64,000 nucleotides of DNA, from assembly GCA_050296935.1 (NCBI GenBank), contig JBNKRV010000220.1, positions 1 through 64,000 on the forward strand, read 5' to 3'. The stretch's first letter is position 1; each line of letters begins with the position of its first letter. Source of the stretch: Saccharicrinis sp050296935 (GTDB lineage: Bacteria > Bacteroidota > Bacteroidia > Bacteroidales > Marinilabiliaceae). Of this stretch, positions 1 through 8,870 are shown one piece after another. The notes under the pieces were generated by a model. The model was not told the DNA's origin. It did no database searches and saw only the letters and a list, made by a program, of their open reading frames with translations. The position numbers and the translations under genes are program-made.

Positions 1-20
1 ACAACTGATTAAATATTGGC

Positions 21-134
21 TGTCCGCTAAAATTTGTACTTTTGCCCATGTCTAACTTTTTAGTGTGGTAACTCAAAAGTAGACAAACCGGGTTGGGTAT
101 GAAAATGTTCGACCCGGTTACTTTTTACCGGACA
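21..134. mobile_element. 114-bp MITE-like inverted-repeat element (IS relic)
   Basis: The element is bounded by 12-bp inverted repeats, TGTCCGCTAAAA at 21-32 and TTTTACCGGACA at 123-134, with one mismatch. Inside are two adjacent stem-loops. The first pairs 49-60 with 75-85 and has one bulged base. The second pairs AACCGGGT (86-93) with ACCCGGTT (112-119). The left end reads ACTTTTGCCC, like a Bacteroidota promoter -7 region, as found at the transposase-proximal end of many insertion sequences. No transposase is encoded. I infer a deletion derivative or MITE; I see no clear target-site duplication. Confidence 0.5.
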
Positions 135-188
135 CTAGTGAACAAAAAATACTCTTCTCAATTATACTTACATTATACTAACTAAAAT

Positions 189-770
189 ATGGAACTAGTT
201 TTTGCTACAAACAACACTAATAAATTAACTGAAATACAAAAATTATTAAACAAATCTATAAGTCTGAAAAGCTTATCAGACATTAATTGTTCTGAAGAGA
301 TACCTGAAACTGGATTAACTTTAGAAGAAAATGCCAGACAAAAGTCAATGTATATCTTTAATAAATTTGGCATAGATTGTTTTTCGGATGATACTGGATT
401 AGAAATTGATTGCTTAAACGGAAAACCTGGTGTGTACAGTGCAAGATATGCTGGTGAGGAGAAAGATGCTGAGCAAAACATGCATAAAGTGTTAACAGAA
501 ATGAAAGGATACTCTAACAGAAATGCTCAATTCAGAACGGTGATATCCCTGGTTATTACAAACAAGGAATATCAGTTCGAGGGTGTAGTTAAGGGCAAAA
601 TTGAAAATAGAGCAAGTGGTAATGAGGGATTTGGTTACGATCCGATATTTACTCCAGATGGTTATAAGCAAACATTTGCTGAAATGGACATTTCATTAAA
701 AAATAAAATCAGCCACAGAGCGTTAGCAGTATCTAAATTGATAGACTTTTTAAATAATGGAGATTATTAA
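189..770 (+). CDS. rdgB: RdgB/HAM1 non-canonical purine NTP pyrophosphatase
   Basis: This cytosolic house-cleaning enzyme hydrolyses dITP, XTP and ITP to the monophosphates, keeping deaminated purines out of DNA and RNA. The 193-residue protein has the family's usual length. It opens with the nucleotide-binding FATNNxxK pattern (residues 5-12), carries the catalytic SDDTGLEID block (66-74), then GVYSARYAG, the GFGYDPIF motif and SHRALA near the C-terminus. All expected active-site motifs are intact. The ATG at 189 fits the family N-terminus exactly. It is followed after 85 bases by porZ on the same strand and may share its transcript. The assignment is secure. Confidence 0.96.
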   Translation: MELVFATNNTNKLTEIQKLLNKSISLKSLSDINCSEEIPETGLTLEENARQKSMYIFNKFGIDCFSDDTGLEIDCLNGKPGVYSARYAGEEKDAEQNMHKVLTEMKGYSNRNAQFRTVISLVITNKEYQFEGVVKGKIENRASGNEGFGYDPIFTPDGYKQTFAEMDISLKNKISHRALAVSKLIDFLNNGDY

Positions 771-855
771 TACACTTCATTTTTTAAATATCTTTACCAA
801 CAATTTTGTACAGATAACTGTGAAAGTACTACAAAGGGAATTTAAATTTACTATA

Positions 856-3216
856 ATGAAAAAACTTTTTGCCTTATCAATAATATATACAATTGGAATT
901 CAGATTATTGCACAAAATATGCCAATTGGACAATGGCAAGATTATCTCTGTTTTTCCAATGTTCACAGTATTGAAAAAGTTAATAATATAATATATGCCG
1001 CTTCTGATGTTGGTATATATACATATGATACTGAAGATCATATCATTCAAAAGTTAACAAAAATAAATAAACTATCTGATATACACATTTCAGCCATTGC
1101 TGCAATACCCAATACAGATAAACTTTTTATCGGATACTCAGATGGTAACATTGATATACTACAAGGAAGAAATATAGAAAATATTCCAGACTTAAAAATA
1201 AAACAAATCAATAATTCTAAAAAGATAAATCATATAGACTTTATTAATAACAAAGCATACTGTTCCACAGATTTTGGTGTATTAGTGGTGGACTACAATA
1301 AATTAGAAATTTCCGATTTCTTTTACATAGGAGAAAATGCCACTAATGTTATTTCTTACCAGATTTCTCATACTGAAGATTCAATATTTGTTGCAACCAA
1401 AAGTGGACTAAGAGGAGCTCCTATCGGCAGTAACCAACTACCATTTTTTGAGACCTGGAAGTACATTTCTCCAGATCGGGACGCATACACGGGAGTAATT
1501 GCAATCGAAAATCAAATCATATCCGCCAAAACTGTTAATAATTCAAGTGAATTATATGAATATAAAAGTGGCAAGTGGTCTGAAATCCGGACTTCAAACA
1601 AAATAAGAAAATTACAAGCATATGGTAATAAGTATGCAATAATTACATCTAATGCTATTAATATTTACAATGAGGAGCACCTGAATATTGATAATTTCAA
1701 AAATTATTTAATCAACGAAAATATTATAAATCCATCATTCACTTCACTGATCATTGACCATGATGACATTATGTACTTTGGAGATCAGAAATATGGATTA
1801 ATAAACAAAGTCAATGATGAAGATTCTCAAATTATTCCGGATGGCCCCTATTCAAACAAATGTTTTAAATTAGTGTCGACATCCAATAGCTTATGGTCCG
1901 TAGCAGGAGACATTTTTTTTACAAAACCCAAACCCCCGGAATTATCTATATTTAAAAATAACAGTTGGAGACACTACACTAAAGAAAACGAACCCAAGTT
2001 TGATAAAATATACAGTATTCATGACATTGCTATTGATCCTCGTAACAATGAACATGGATATTTAGCAAGTAGCAGAAATGGTGTATTAGAATTAAATGAT
2101 GGAGAGATTACATATCACTATGACAATTCTAACAGTGGTTTGCAAAAGGTGGCAGGATGGATTGAATTAATAGGTGGAATAACCATAGATAAAAACGGTA
2201 ACCTTTTTGTAAATAATCAAGAAGTTCCTTTCCCGATAGTTGTAAAACCAGATTTAATAACTGACTCCATACAAGGATGGGTTCAATACGATTATATGCC
2301 TTACGAAAATCCGGATAATCAAGCATGGTTAAGACAAATGATATACACTTCCTGGGGGCATATTTGGGCGATCTCATATTTTGACCCTCAAGGCATATTT
2401 ATATTTAATCCCAATGGCACGATTGATACTGATGAAGATGATGAATATAGGTCGCCTAAATCAGATATTAATGATTCCAGGCATTCGCAAATTAAATTAT
2501 GGGATGATGAAGGTGCTGAAATAGATTTGATTCCTCAGTGCATTGTAGAGGATAAAAATCGATACATATGGATTGGTACAAATCAAGGGCTTGTTGCTTA
2601 TCATCGCCCACAAAACGTATTTAACGAAAGTAAACCTATTGCATCCAGGATACAAGTTTCTCGAAATGACGGAAGTGGATTTGCTGACTATTTGCTTGAA
2701 AACGAATCAATAACTTGTATCGCGGTAGATGGGGCAAATAGAAAATGGATTGGAACGGAATCAAGTGGAGCTTATTTAGTATCCGAAGATGGATCTAATA
2801 CCCTTCATAGCTTTAATACTTCTAATAGTCCGATCATATCAAACAAAATTAATACCATTACAATTAATCCAGAATCCGGTGAAGTATATTTTGGAACTGA
2901 TTTAGGAATTGTATCCTATCAAGGCACAGCCATTGAAGGTAAAACAAACTTTTCAAATGTATTTGCATTTCCTAACCCTGTTCCTCCAAATTACGAAGGT
3001 GTAGTAACGATTAGAGGACTAATTGAAAATTCTGCAGTAAAAATTACGGATATAAGTGGAAAGATTGTATATGAAGCAGTTTCTACAGGCGGACAAATAG
3101 TTTGGGATAGTAAGAACGTATTTAACGAGAAAGTTAGCAGTGGAATCTACTTAGTATTTGCAACAAATGAAGATGGATCACAATCAATGGTCACAAAAAT
3201 CATGATTATCCGATGA
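856..3216 (+). CDS. porZ: PorZ-like type IX secretion protein (beta-propellers plus CTD)
   Basis: PorZ is a cell-surface component of the Bacteroidota type IX secretion system that helps deliver anionic LPS to the PorU sortase complex. The ATG at 856 begins a Sec signal peptide (MKKLFALSIIYTIGIQIIAQ) followed by mature NMPIGQWQDYL, the characteristic PorZ start. The frame stays open upstream to 757, but that extension would precede the signal peptide, so I reject it. The 786-residue product has repeated beta-propeller blades (for example WIGTNQGLVAY and WIGTESSGAYL). It ends in an Ig-like C-terminal domain of about 85 residues containing FPNPV and SGIYLV, as in T9SS cargo. No other T9SS gene is in the window. 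Confidence 0.85.
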   Translation: MKKLFALSIIYTIGIQIIAQNMPIGQWQDYLCFSNVHSIEKVNNIIYAASDVGIYTYDTEDHIIQKLTKINKLSDIHISAIAAIPNTDKLFIGYSDGNIDILQGRNIENIPDLKIKQINNSKKINHIDFINNKAYCSTDFGVLVVDYNKLEISDFFYIGENATNVISYQISHTEDSIFVATKSGLRGAPIGSNQLPFFETWKYISPDRDAYTGVIAIENQIISAKTVNNSSELYEYKSGKWSEIRTSNKIRKLQAYGNKYAIITSNAINIYNEEHLNIDNFKNYLINENIINPSFTSLIIDHDDIMYFGDQKYGLINKVNDEDSQIIPDGPYSNKCFKLVSTSNSLWSVAGDIFFTKPKPPELSIFKNNSWRHYTKENEPKFDKIYSIHDIAIDPRNNEHGYLASSRNGVLELNDGEITYHYDNSNSGLQKVAGWIELIGGITIDKNGNLFVNNQEVPFPIVVKPDLITDSIQGWVQYDYMPYENPDNQAWLRQMIYTSWGHIWAISYFDPQGIFIFNPNGTIDTDEDDEYRSPKSDINDSRHSQIKLWDDEGAEIDLIPQCIVEDKNRYIWIGTNQGLVAYHRPQNVFNESKPIASRIQVSRNDGSGFADYLLENESITCIAVDGANRKWIGTESSGAYLVSEDGSNTLHSFNTSNSPIISNKINTITINPESGEVYFGTDLGIVSYQGTAIEGKTNFSNVFAFPNPVPPNYEGVVTIRGLIENSAVKITDISGKIVYEAVSTGGQIVWDSKNVFNEKVSSGIYLVFATNEDGSQSMVTKIMIIR

Positions 3217-3259
3217 ATTTAGGATTAAATTATTCATTTTTACATTCATAATATGCAAT

Positions 3260-3267
3260 TATTTTTG
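3260..3267 (+). promoter_or_regulatory. candidate -7 box (TATTTTTG)
   Basis: This is an exact match to the Bacteroidota TAnnTTTG -7 element, lying 126 bases before the start at 3393. No convincing -33 TTTG is visible at the right spacing, so this is a weak call. AT-rich DNA produces such matches by chance. Confidence 0.3.
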
Positions 3268-3392
3268 CAACAAATTAATCTTGATAGTTAAAGCTTTAAT
3301 AAATCATACTTTATTGTTATTAAAATTTTAGCAATCAGGCTTTAAAGATGTAACATACCTAAGAGTTATTCTATCAAAGCTTCATTATTACT

Positions 3393-6137
3393 ATGCGAAA
3401 AAATATTTTAACAATATCAATATGCGGTGTTTTAGTTGCATCATCAATATACTTCTATTTTTATTTATACAACTTTAAAGATTATAAAGATAACTATACA
3501 ATCAAGGCAATTCCCACAGATGCATCAGTAATTCTTCAAATAGATAATCCAGCTGAATTATCTAATACAATAATAAATAAAATAAACTACAGTGAGGATT
3601 TAAAAGAATTTAACTGGTATTCCCGGTTCTATCATTCTATTTGTGAAATGGATAGTAGTAAGACTTTTTCTTTAAATGAAATTTCAAAATTCAGAAACAG
3701 GCAATTAACAATTTCTCTTCATAAAGAAGGTAAAGAGAATGTAATTTCGCTTTTTTTATTAAAACTTAAAAATAAAGCTGAACAAAATAGTATTGAAAAT
3801 TTTTTGACTCAAGATTCAAATCCAATTGGAAGAATAACTAAAAGAAAGTACAATTCTAATACCATATATACGCTTATTGATAACACTAATAAAAATGAAT
3901 ACTATCTGGCCATCTATAATGGAATTACAATAATTAGTAAATCATCAATTCTTGTTGAAAAATCACTTCGCCAGTTAGAAACTGAATATTCTTTTTTAAA
4001 GAATACTACCTTTAATAAACTATATAAAACAGCTGGAAATAACAGTGATATCAACGTATTTGTAAATTTTAAAAATCTTCCGGAAGCAATTAAACCGTTG
4101 TTCATCGATAATTTCAAAGAAAAATTATCTGTATTAAGTAAATTTGGCGAATGGGGAGAGTTCGATATAAACCTGAATCGTAATGTTATTAATATTAACG
4201 GCTTTATTCACCCCTCTAAAGAAAATAATGATTATAATCTATTATTTGATGGCATAGATGCCTCATCTACACAAATTGCTAAGGTTATTCCAGATAATTC
4301 TAACTTGTTTATCTCCTATAATTTTGAAGATGAAGAGGATTTAAAACAAAATTTCACCAAGTTCCTGAATAAAACAAATACATACAATCAGTATTTGTCT
4401 CAATACACAAAAACGTATCATAACCTACCCATAAACGAAAGTGAAAATATTATATTTGATTTATTAGATAATGAATTTGCTCTAGTATTTAATCCATCAA
4501 ACCCAAATGACATTAATGATGGCCAATACTTAATCCTAAAAACGAATAGTAAATCCAAAACACTAAAAGCACTAACAAGATTTAATAATAAAGTTGATTT
4601 TGAACCCATTTACAACTATAAGCTTGATAATAAGACTAATTTTCCCATTTATGATGGCCATTCATTAAAAATATTCGAATATGTATTTTATAACTTTTTT
4701 TCAATATCACCAACAAAATACTTTACATTTTACGATAACTATTTAATATTCTCAAATTCTGTTAGCTCTTTGAAATCATTTATTTATGCAAATGTTTTAA
4801 AGAAAACTATTTACAACAATAAATACTATCAGCGATTCTCAGAAAATTTTTCTTATAAAGAAAACGTATTTGTTTTTTGTGATTTTTCCAAATTCCAGGA
4901 TATTTTTCCCGAAGTAAGTAATTTCAATCTGTTTAATCCAGACAAAGAGCAAAAACAAAACCTTTCAAAGTTTTATGGTGTTGGCTTACAAGGTTCAAAA
5001 GCAAACGATCTAATGTATATCAACACAAGCATCGAATATTTACCTGTCAGGGAAAAAGAACCTCAAACAGTTTGGCAAAGTAGATTAGATAGTACAATTA
5101 TATCAAAGCCTTCATTGGTTGAAAATCACTACACAAAAGAAAAGGAAATAATAGTTCAGGATAAATCGAATATTATATATTTAATTGCCAATAATGGAAA
5201 GGTATTATGGGAAAAAAAACTAGACTCTCCTATTTTAAGTGAAATTTTCCAAATAGACTATTATCGGAATAGCAAACTTCAATACTTATTTAATACTAAG
5301 AATAAGATATTTTTAATAGATAGAAACGGAAACGCTGTTGACAATTATCCAATTAATCTAGCCAACCAGGCAACTAACGGTATAGCTCTATTTGATTATG
5401 ATAATAACCGGAACTATCGAATATTTGTAGCTTGCAATAATCAACAAACTTACGCATTTGATAAATCCGGGAAAATAATAACTGGTTGGAAATTTAATAA
5501 AACAGAAGGAAAAGTTTCAAAACCTATCCAACATTTCAGGATTGCAAATAAAGACTACATTGTTTTATCGGATAACAAGCGTAATTATATTTTAAATCGC
5601 AAGGGTAAAAATCGCATCAACATTAAAGGTGATTTTATAAGTAATCCAAATAGTATATTTTATTCTCAAGTAACTGACCATCCTTTCATAGTAAATACTG
5701 ATTTGAAGGGAAATATAATTGAAATCAACCTGAATAATGGTAAGACAACCAAATTACTTAAAAATGATGTAGGAGACCATTATTTTACAGTCAGTAATAT
5801 AACTCAGAATAAAAACGACGAATATATCATCCTTACAAAGGATAATTTGACCTTATACAGTAATAGCGGCAAAAAGATTTTTAAAACCGGTTTTTCAGGA
5901 GAAATTGTTCCTGTGGCAGATCTATATCAATTTACAAGTAGCAACAAAAAAATTGGTGTTTTTGATTCTTTGAACAACAAGATTTATCTTATAAATAACG
6001 ATGGTAGCCTTTATAAAAACTTCCCGCTAAAAGGTAAATCACGATTTAGCATAGGATTTTTAAGTTCAACTAGTAATCATTTCAATTTAATTGTTGGTGG
6101 TGATAATAATTACTTATACAATTATAGTATTGAGTAA
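3393..6137 (+). CDS. membrane-anchored periplasmic protein with C-terminal PQQ-like propeller
   Basis: I do not recognise a named family with certainty. The 914-residue protein starts with an uncleaved-looking N-terminal membrane anchor (about residues 5-25, ILTISICGVLVASSIYFYFY). A long periplasmic region follows, rich in Asn, Lys and Ser, opening with an AIPTDASVILQIDNPAEL segment that resembles DUF3352-type proteins. From about residue 560 there are repeated beta-strand units of the PQQ/Kelch propeller type, such as IIYLIANNGKVLWEKKL, AYDFDKSGKIITGWKF-like blades and LINNDGSLYKNFPL near the end. Function is unknown; a scaffold or ligand-binding role at the envelope is plausible. It stands alone between porZ and an oxidoreductase on the same strand. 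Confidence 0.6.
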   Translation: MRKNILTISICGVLVASSIYFYFYLYNFKDYKDNYTIKAIPTDASVILQIDNPAELSNTIINKINYSEDLKEFNWYSRFYHSICEMDSSKTFSLNEISKFRNRQLTISLHKEGKENVISLFLLKLKNKAEQNSIENFLTQDSNPIGRITKRKYNSNTIYTLIDNTNKNEYYLAIYNGITIISKSSILVEKSLRQLETEYSFLKNTTFNKLYKTAGNNSDINVFVNFKNLPEAIKPLFIDNFKEKLSVLSKFGEWGEFDINLNRNVININGFIHPSKENNDYNLLFDGIDASSTQIAKVIPDNSNLFISYNFEDEEDLKQNFTKFLNKTNTYNQYLSQYTKTYHNLPINESENIIFDLLDNEFALVFNPSNPNDINDGQYLILKTNSKSKTLKALTRFNNKVDFEPIYNYKLDNKTNFPIYDGHSLKIFEYVFYNFFSISPTKYFTFYDNYLIFSNSVSSLKSFIYANVLKKTIYNNKYYQRFSENFSYKENVFVFCDFSKFQDIFPEVSNFNLFNPDKEQKQNLSKFYGVGLQGSKANDLMYINTSIEYLPVREKEPQTVWQSRLDSTIISKPSLVENHYTKEKEIIVQDKSNIIYLIANNGKVLWEKKLDSPILSEIFQIDYYRNSKLQYLFNTKNKIFLIDRNGNAVDNYPINLANQATNGIALFDYDNNRNYRIFVACNNQQTYAFDKSGKIITGWKFNKTEGKVSKPIQHFRIANKDYIVLSDNKRNYILNRKGKNRINIKGDFISNPNSIFYSQVTDHPFIVNTDLKGNIIEINLNNGKTTKLLKNDVGDHYFTVSNITQNKNDEYIILTKDNLTLYSNSGKKIFKTGFSGEIVPVADLYQFTSSNKKIGVFDSLNNKIYLINNDGSLYKNFPLKGKSRFSIGFLSSTSNHFNLIVGGDNNYLYNYSIE

Positions 6138-6203
6138 ATTCATAGGTGAAGTAATTTTATTATTCAAAAAAGGATGTACTATATAAATTGAAATAAAACG
6201 ATT

Positions 6204-7190
6204 ATGAGCATTATTAAATTTGGAGTATTAGGTGTTTCAAATCATCTGTTAAAACGAATTATTACCCCCTTAAAGAGTACAAAAAATTGTACTATTCATG
6301 GTATTGCATCAAGAGATTCTGAGAAAGGAGAAAAATTTGCCAAAGATTTTAGCATAGAAAAATATTATAAATGCTATGAGGATCTTATTAATGATCCTGA
6401 CATTGATGCAGTTTACATTCCCCTTCCAAATCATTTGCATGCCCAATGGATTGTAAAAGCGGCAAATTCAGGCAAAAATATTTTGTGCGAAAAACCTATT
6501 GCTTTAACTGCTTCAGAAGCTCAATTGTGCTTTAAACAAGCAAATGAGAAGAATGTATTGCTAATGGAGGCATTCATGTATCAATTTCACCCTCAATGGC
6601 TGCATGTTAAAAACATTATAAAAACAAATCAGATTGGCAAAATACAACATATTAATACCACCTTTTCTTATAATAATCCAGATCCGGATAACATTAGAAA
6701 TATAAAAGAATTTGGAGGTGGTGCTTTAATGGATATTGGTTGTTATGCGATTTCCGTACCTAGATTCCTGTTGGAAAAAGAACCTGTAAAAGTGGTTTCA
6801 TTATTCAGACAGCATAAAACATTTAAAACTGATGTATTAACATCTGCCATTTTAGATTTTGAAGATACAATAGTAAATTTTACGGTTTCTACTTTGTGTG
6901 AGGCTAATCAAAGCGTAGAAATACATGGAACAGCAGGCGTCATTAAAGTGCACATACCATTTAATACATATGTTGATACAAAATCCAAAATTACCATTTC
7001 AACACCTCAAGGAATCAGAGAAATTGTGTTTGATGTTTGTGATCAATACGGTTTAATGTTTGATTTTTTTTCTGAGGCGATAATTAATAAAAGAAAATCT
7101 CCTATCTCTGAAGACCAATCCATTGGTAATATGAGAGCTATTGATGCCTTATTTAAATCTGCTAAATCAAAACAATGGGAGACCGTTTAA
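6204..7190 (+). CDS. Gfo/Idh/MocA-family NAD(P)-dependent oxidoreductase
   Basis: This is a 328-residue two-domain dehydrogenase. The N-terminal Rossmann fold begins with KFGVLGVSNHLLKR; it is a variant of GxGxxA with Ser-Asn where Gly-x is usual. The family EKP motif with its catalytic-region lysine is at residues 96-98 (LCEKPIALT). The C-terminal substrate domain has GGGALMDIGCYAI at about 172-184, the usual D-x-G-x-H/Y region of the family. Such enzymes oxidise or reduce sugars, inositols or related polyols, but the substrate cannot be predicted here. It ends just before a strong bidirectional terminator. I see no partner genes pointing to a pathway. Confidence 0.85.
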   Translation: MSIIKFGVLGVSNHLLKRIITPLKSTKNCTIHGIASRDSEKGEKFAKDFSIEKYYKCYEDLINDPDIDAVYIPLPNHLHAQWIVKAANSGKNILCEKPIALTASEAQLCFKQANEKNVLLMEAFMYQFHPQWLHVKNIIKTNQIGKIQHINTTFSYNNPDPDNIRNIKEFGGGALMDIGCYAISVPRFLLEKEPVKVVSLFRQHKTFKTDVLTSAILDFEDTIVNFTVSTLCEANQSVEIHGTAGVIKVHIPFNTYVDTKSKITISTPQGIREIVFDVCDQYGLMFDFFSEAIINKRKSPISEDQSIGNMRAIDALFKSAKSKQWETV

Positions 7191-7193
7191 AAC

Positions 7194-7230
7194 AAAAAAA
7201 GCGTTGCTTTTTCGGGCAACGCTTTTTTTT
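7194..7230. terminator. bidirectional intrinsic terminator
   Basis: A 7-bp G+C-rich stem (GCGTTGC at 7201-7207 with GCAACGC at 7216-7222) is flanked by A7 on the left and T8 on the right. It therefore works as a Rho-independent terminator on both strands. It lies exactly between the convergent genes ending at 7190 (+) and 7246 (-). Confidence 0.9.
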
Positions 7231-7245
7231 ATATCTATTTACAGA

Positions 7246-7701
7246 TTAAAAATTCATTTCTCCGGCAGAATATTGTTTTACTAATGACAATACTGATTTA
7301 GCACAACCTTCTGCTCCTCCTTTAAATGAAAAAACTAAACTATAGACTTTTGTTTTTCTACAAACATATTCTATGGCATCATACATTTTCCCGTTTGCAA
7401 AGTTTGAATGAAGAAGCTTATCTCCATCATATAATTGCATAATAACCTTTTCTGGATTACCTGTCCCATTTACGGTATTAAATTTATAATGACTCCTACT
7501 ATTCAATATAACGCTAAACTTTACATAACCTGTTTTAACATCTTTTTTGTCCTGCATCAAGTTAATAGTAAAATCCTTGATATACTGTGTATCACCCATT
7601 TCTTTGAGTGCAGTTTTCAGTAAGTCTTCTCCACATTGTGCAGAACCTGAAATGGAAAATATAGAAATAAGTAATATGGATAAAATAAATACCTTTTTCA
7701 T
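7246..7701 (-). CDS. small secreted protein of unknown function
   Basis: The 151-residue product has a clear Sec signal peptide (MKKVFILSILLISIFSISGSA, then QCGED). I do not recognise the family. The mature part has Cys residues near the start (QCGE), in the middle (EYVCRKTK) and near the end (EGCAKSV), which could form disulfides in the periplasm or outside the cell. A predicted beta-rich middle segment (GYVKFSVILNS) precedes LYDGDKLLHSNFANGKMYD. The C-terminus looks helical (SVLSLVKQYSAGEMNF). The gene is a single unit: it faces the terminator at 7194-7230 downstream and is separated by 189 bases from the long operon upstream. Confidence 0.65.
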   Translation of the reverse strand: MKKVFILSILLISIFSISGSAQCGEDLLKTALKEMGDTQYIKDFTINLMQDKKDVKTGYVKFSVILNSRSHYKFNTVNGTGNPEKVIMQLYDGDKLLHSNFANGKMYDAIEYVCRKTKVYSLVFSFKGGAEGCAKSVLSLVKQYSAGEMNF

Positions 7702-7890
7702 TTGTTTAAATTTTAATGCTTAAATTCAAATGGACTTATCTCAATAATAATACCATTATTGAATTGGTACAACTCCATTATTTAAAATTTGATAATTACA
7801 GGAAGTTTACTCTCAGTTCATCAACCTTAACCAAACACCTGTTAATAATGATATTATTTGTCAGCAAAGATAATTTAAAATTTTAATTGC

Positions 7891-8814
7891 CTACAACACA
7901 ATATAATCTCTTAAATTGGAAATTTCCTTTATAATTGAATCAATTTGATCAGGAGTAACTTGAACATGACTAATTTCATCCTGTACTATTATTAAAGTAC
8001 CATTTCTTTCAATACTCTTTGGTTCACCAACTTCTGTAGTGATTTTTACTCCCGAATAAGCTTGCTTAATTTGTTCCATTCTGGTAACCATTTCAGCAAA
8101 GTTAGGATCGCTACTAAAGTTATTCAAAACAATAAGTAAAATATCAATGATATCTTTTTGCTCACCAATACGATTGATCAACTCCTGATTTTTTGTTTCT
8201 TTAATCACATTTCCTGCAATATATAGTCCTTCAATCCATGCTCCTGTAACAATTAAAGTACTAACGTTGCTTCTGTTTTGTTCCCTTAAGTATGAATCCA
8301 TTTTATTAAAACTGTTAACAGAAATCTCCATCAACGAGTCCAAGTTATTACTATTGGTGGCCAATTGCTTAAGGGAATTGAAATCAAAAAACTGCCCTAC
8401 TTTAATACCTTCGGAGAGTTCCTTAATCGATAATAAATAAGAAATCACAATAGTATTTTTATCAAAGGTATTTATGTATCCTAAATCGGCACTAAACACC
8501 CCTAAATTCAAAGCTCTTTTAAAGCTTGTATTATAATCTTGAATACGTTCTGGCTTATTCAGGATTTTCTGAGAAAAATCTACTCCGGACTTTTTAATTA
8601 ATGCAGCCATTTCAACCGGTGAGGATATATTTTGAATTACATCACCAATAATTTCTTCTGAAAGTTGTAGTGGAGCATCCTGATTTAATGCAGAATCTGA
8701 AATAGAGAAATCATCTGCACCTGCACTGCTTCCCTTTCCGGAATTTCCAGTACAAGCAGAGAAAAGTAAAATCTCACATAATATAGCCGTTGTGTACAAT
8801 AATTTCTTTAACAT
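7891..8814 (-). CDS. lipoprotein at the end of the chemosensory/Sia run
   Basis: The 307-residue protein has a lipoprotein signal peptide ending in the lipobox LLFSAC, with acylated Cys at about residue 21, then a Gly/Ser-rich linker. The rest is mainly helical, with no motif I can name, and contains an unusual stretch SADLGYINTFDKNTIVISYLL. The gene lies 56 bases downstream of the ABC transporter gene and is the last of the same-strand run, so it may work with that transporter at the envelope. It could be an outer-membrane or periplasmic accessory to the exporter; this is inference from position only. Confidence 0.6.
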   Translation of the reverse strand: MLKKLLYTTAILCEILLFSACTGNSGKGSSAGADDFSISDSALNQDAPLQLSEEIIGDVIQNISSPVEMAALIKKSGVDFSQKILNKPERIQDYNTSFKRALNLGVFSADLGYINTFDKNTIVISYLLSIKELSEGIKVGQFFDFNSLKQLATNSNNLDSLMEISVNSFNKMDSYLREQNRSNVSTLIVTGAWIEGLYIAGNVIKETKNQELINRIGEQKDIIDILLIVLNNFSSDPNFAEMVTRMEQIKQAYSGVKITTEVGEPKSIERNGTLIIVQDEISHVQVTPDQIDSIIKEISNLRDYIVL

Positions 8815-8870
8815 GATAGGTATTTTTAATATTCAAAACAATTAAGTTATACTCCAAACCTCTAAAAAGG

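Noticed and set aside
1..188. An intact insertion sequence
   Set aside because: The inverted repeats enclose only 114 bp and no transposase reading frame.
757..855. Upstream extension of porZ by 33 codons
   Set aside because: It precedes a perfect signal peptide and overlaps the end of rdgB; the ATG at 856 is the natural start.
7844..7858. Palindrome AATAAT-GAT-ATTATT as an operator
   Set aside because: Pure A/T palindromes of this length arise easily at this base composition and nothing supports a function.
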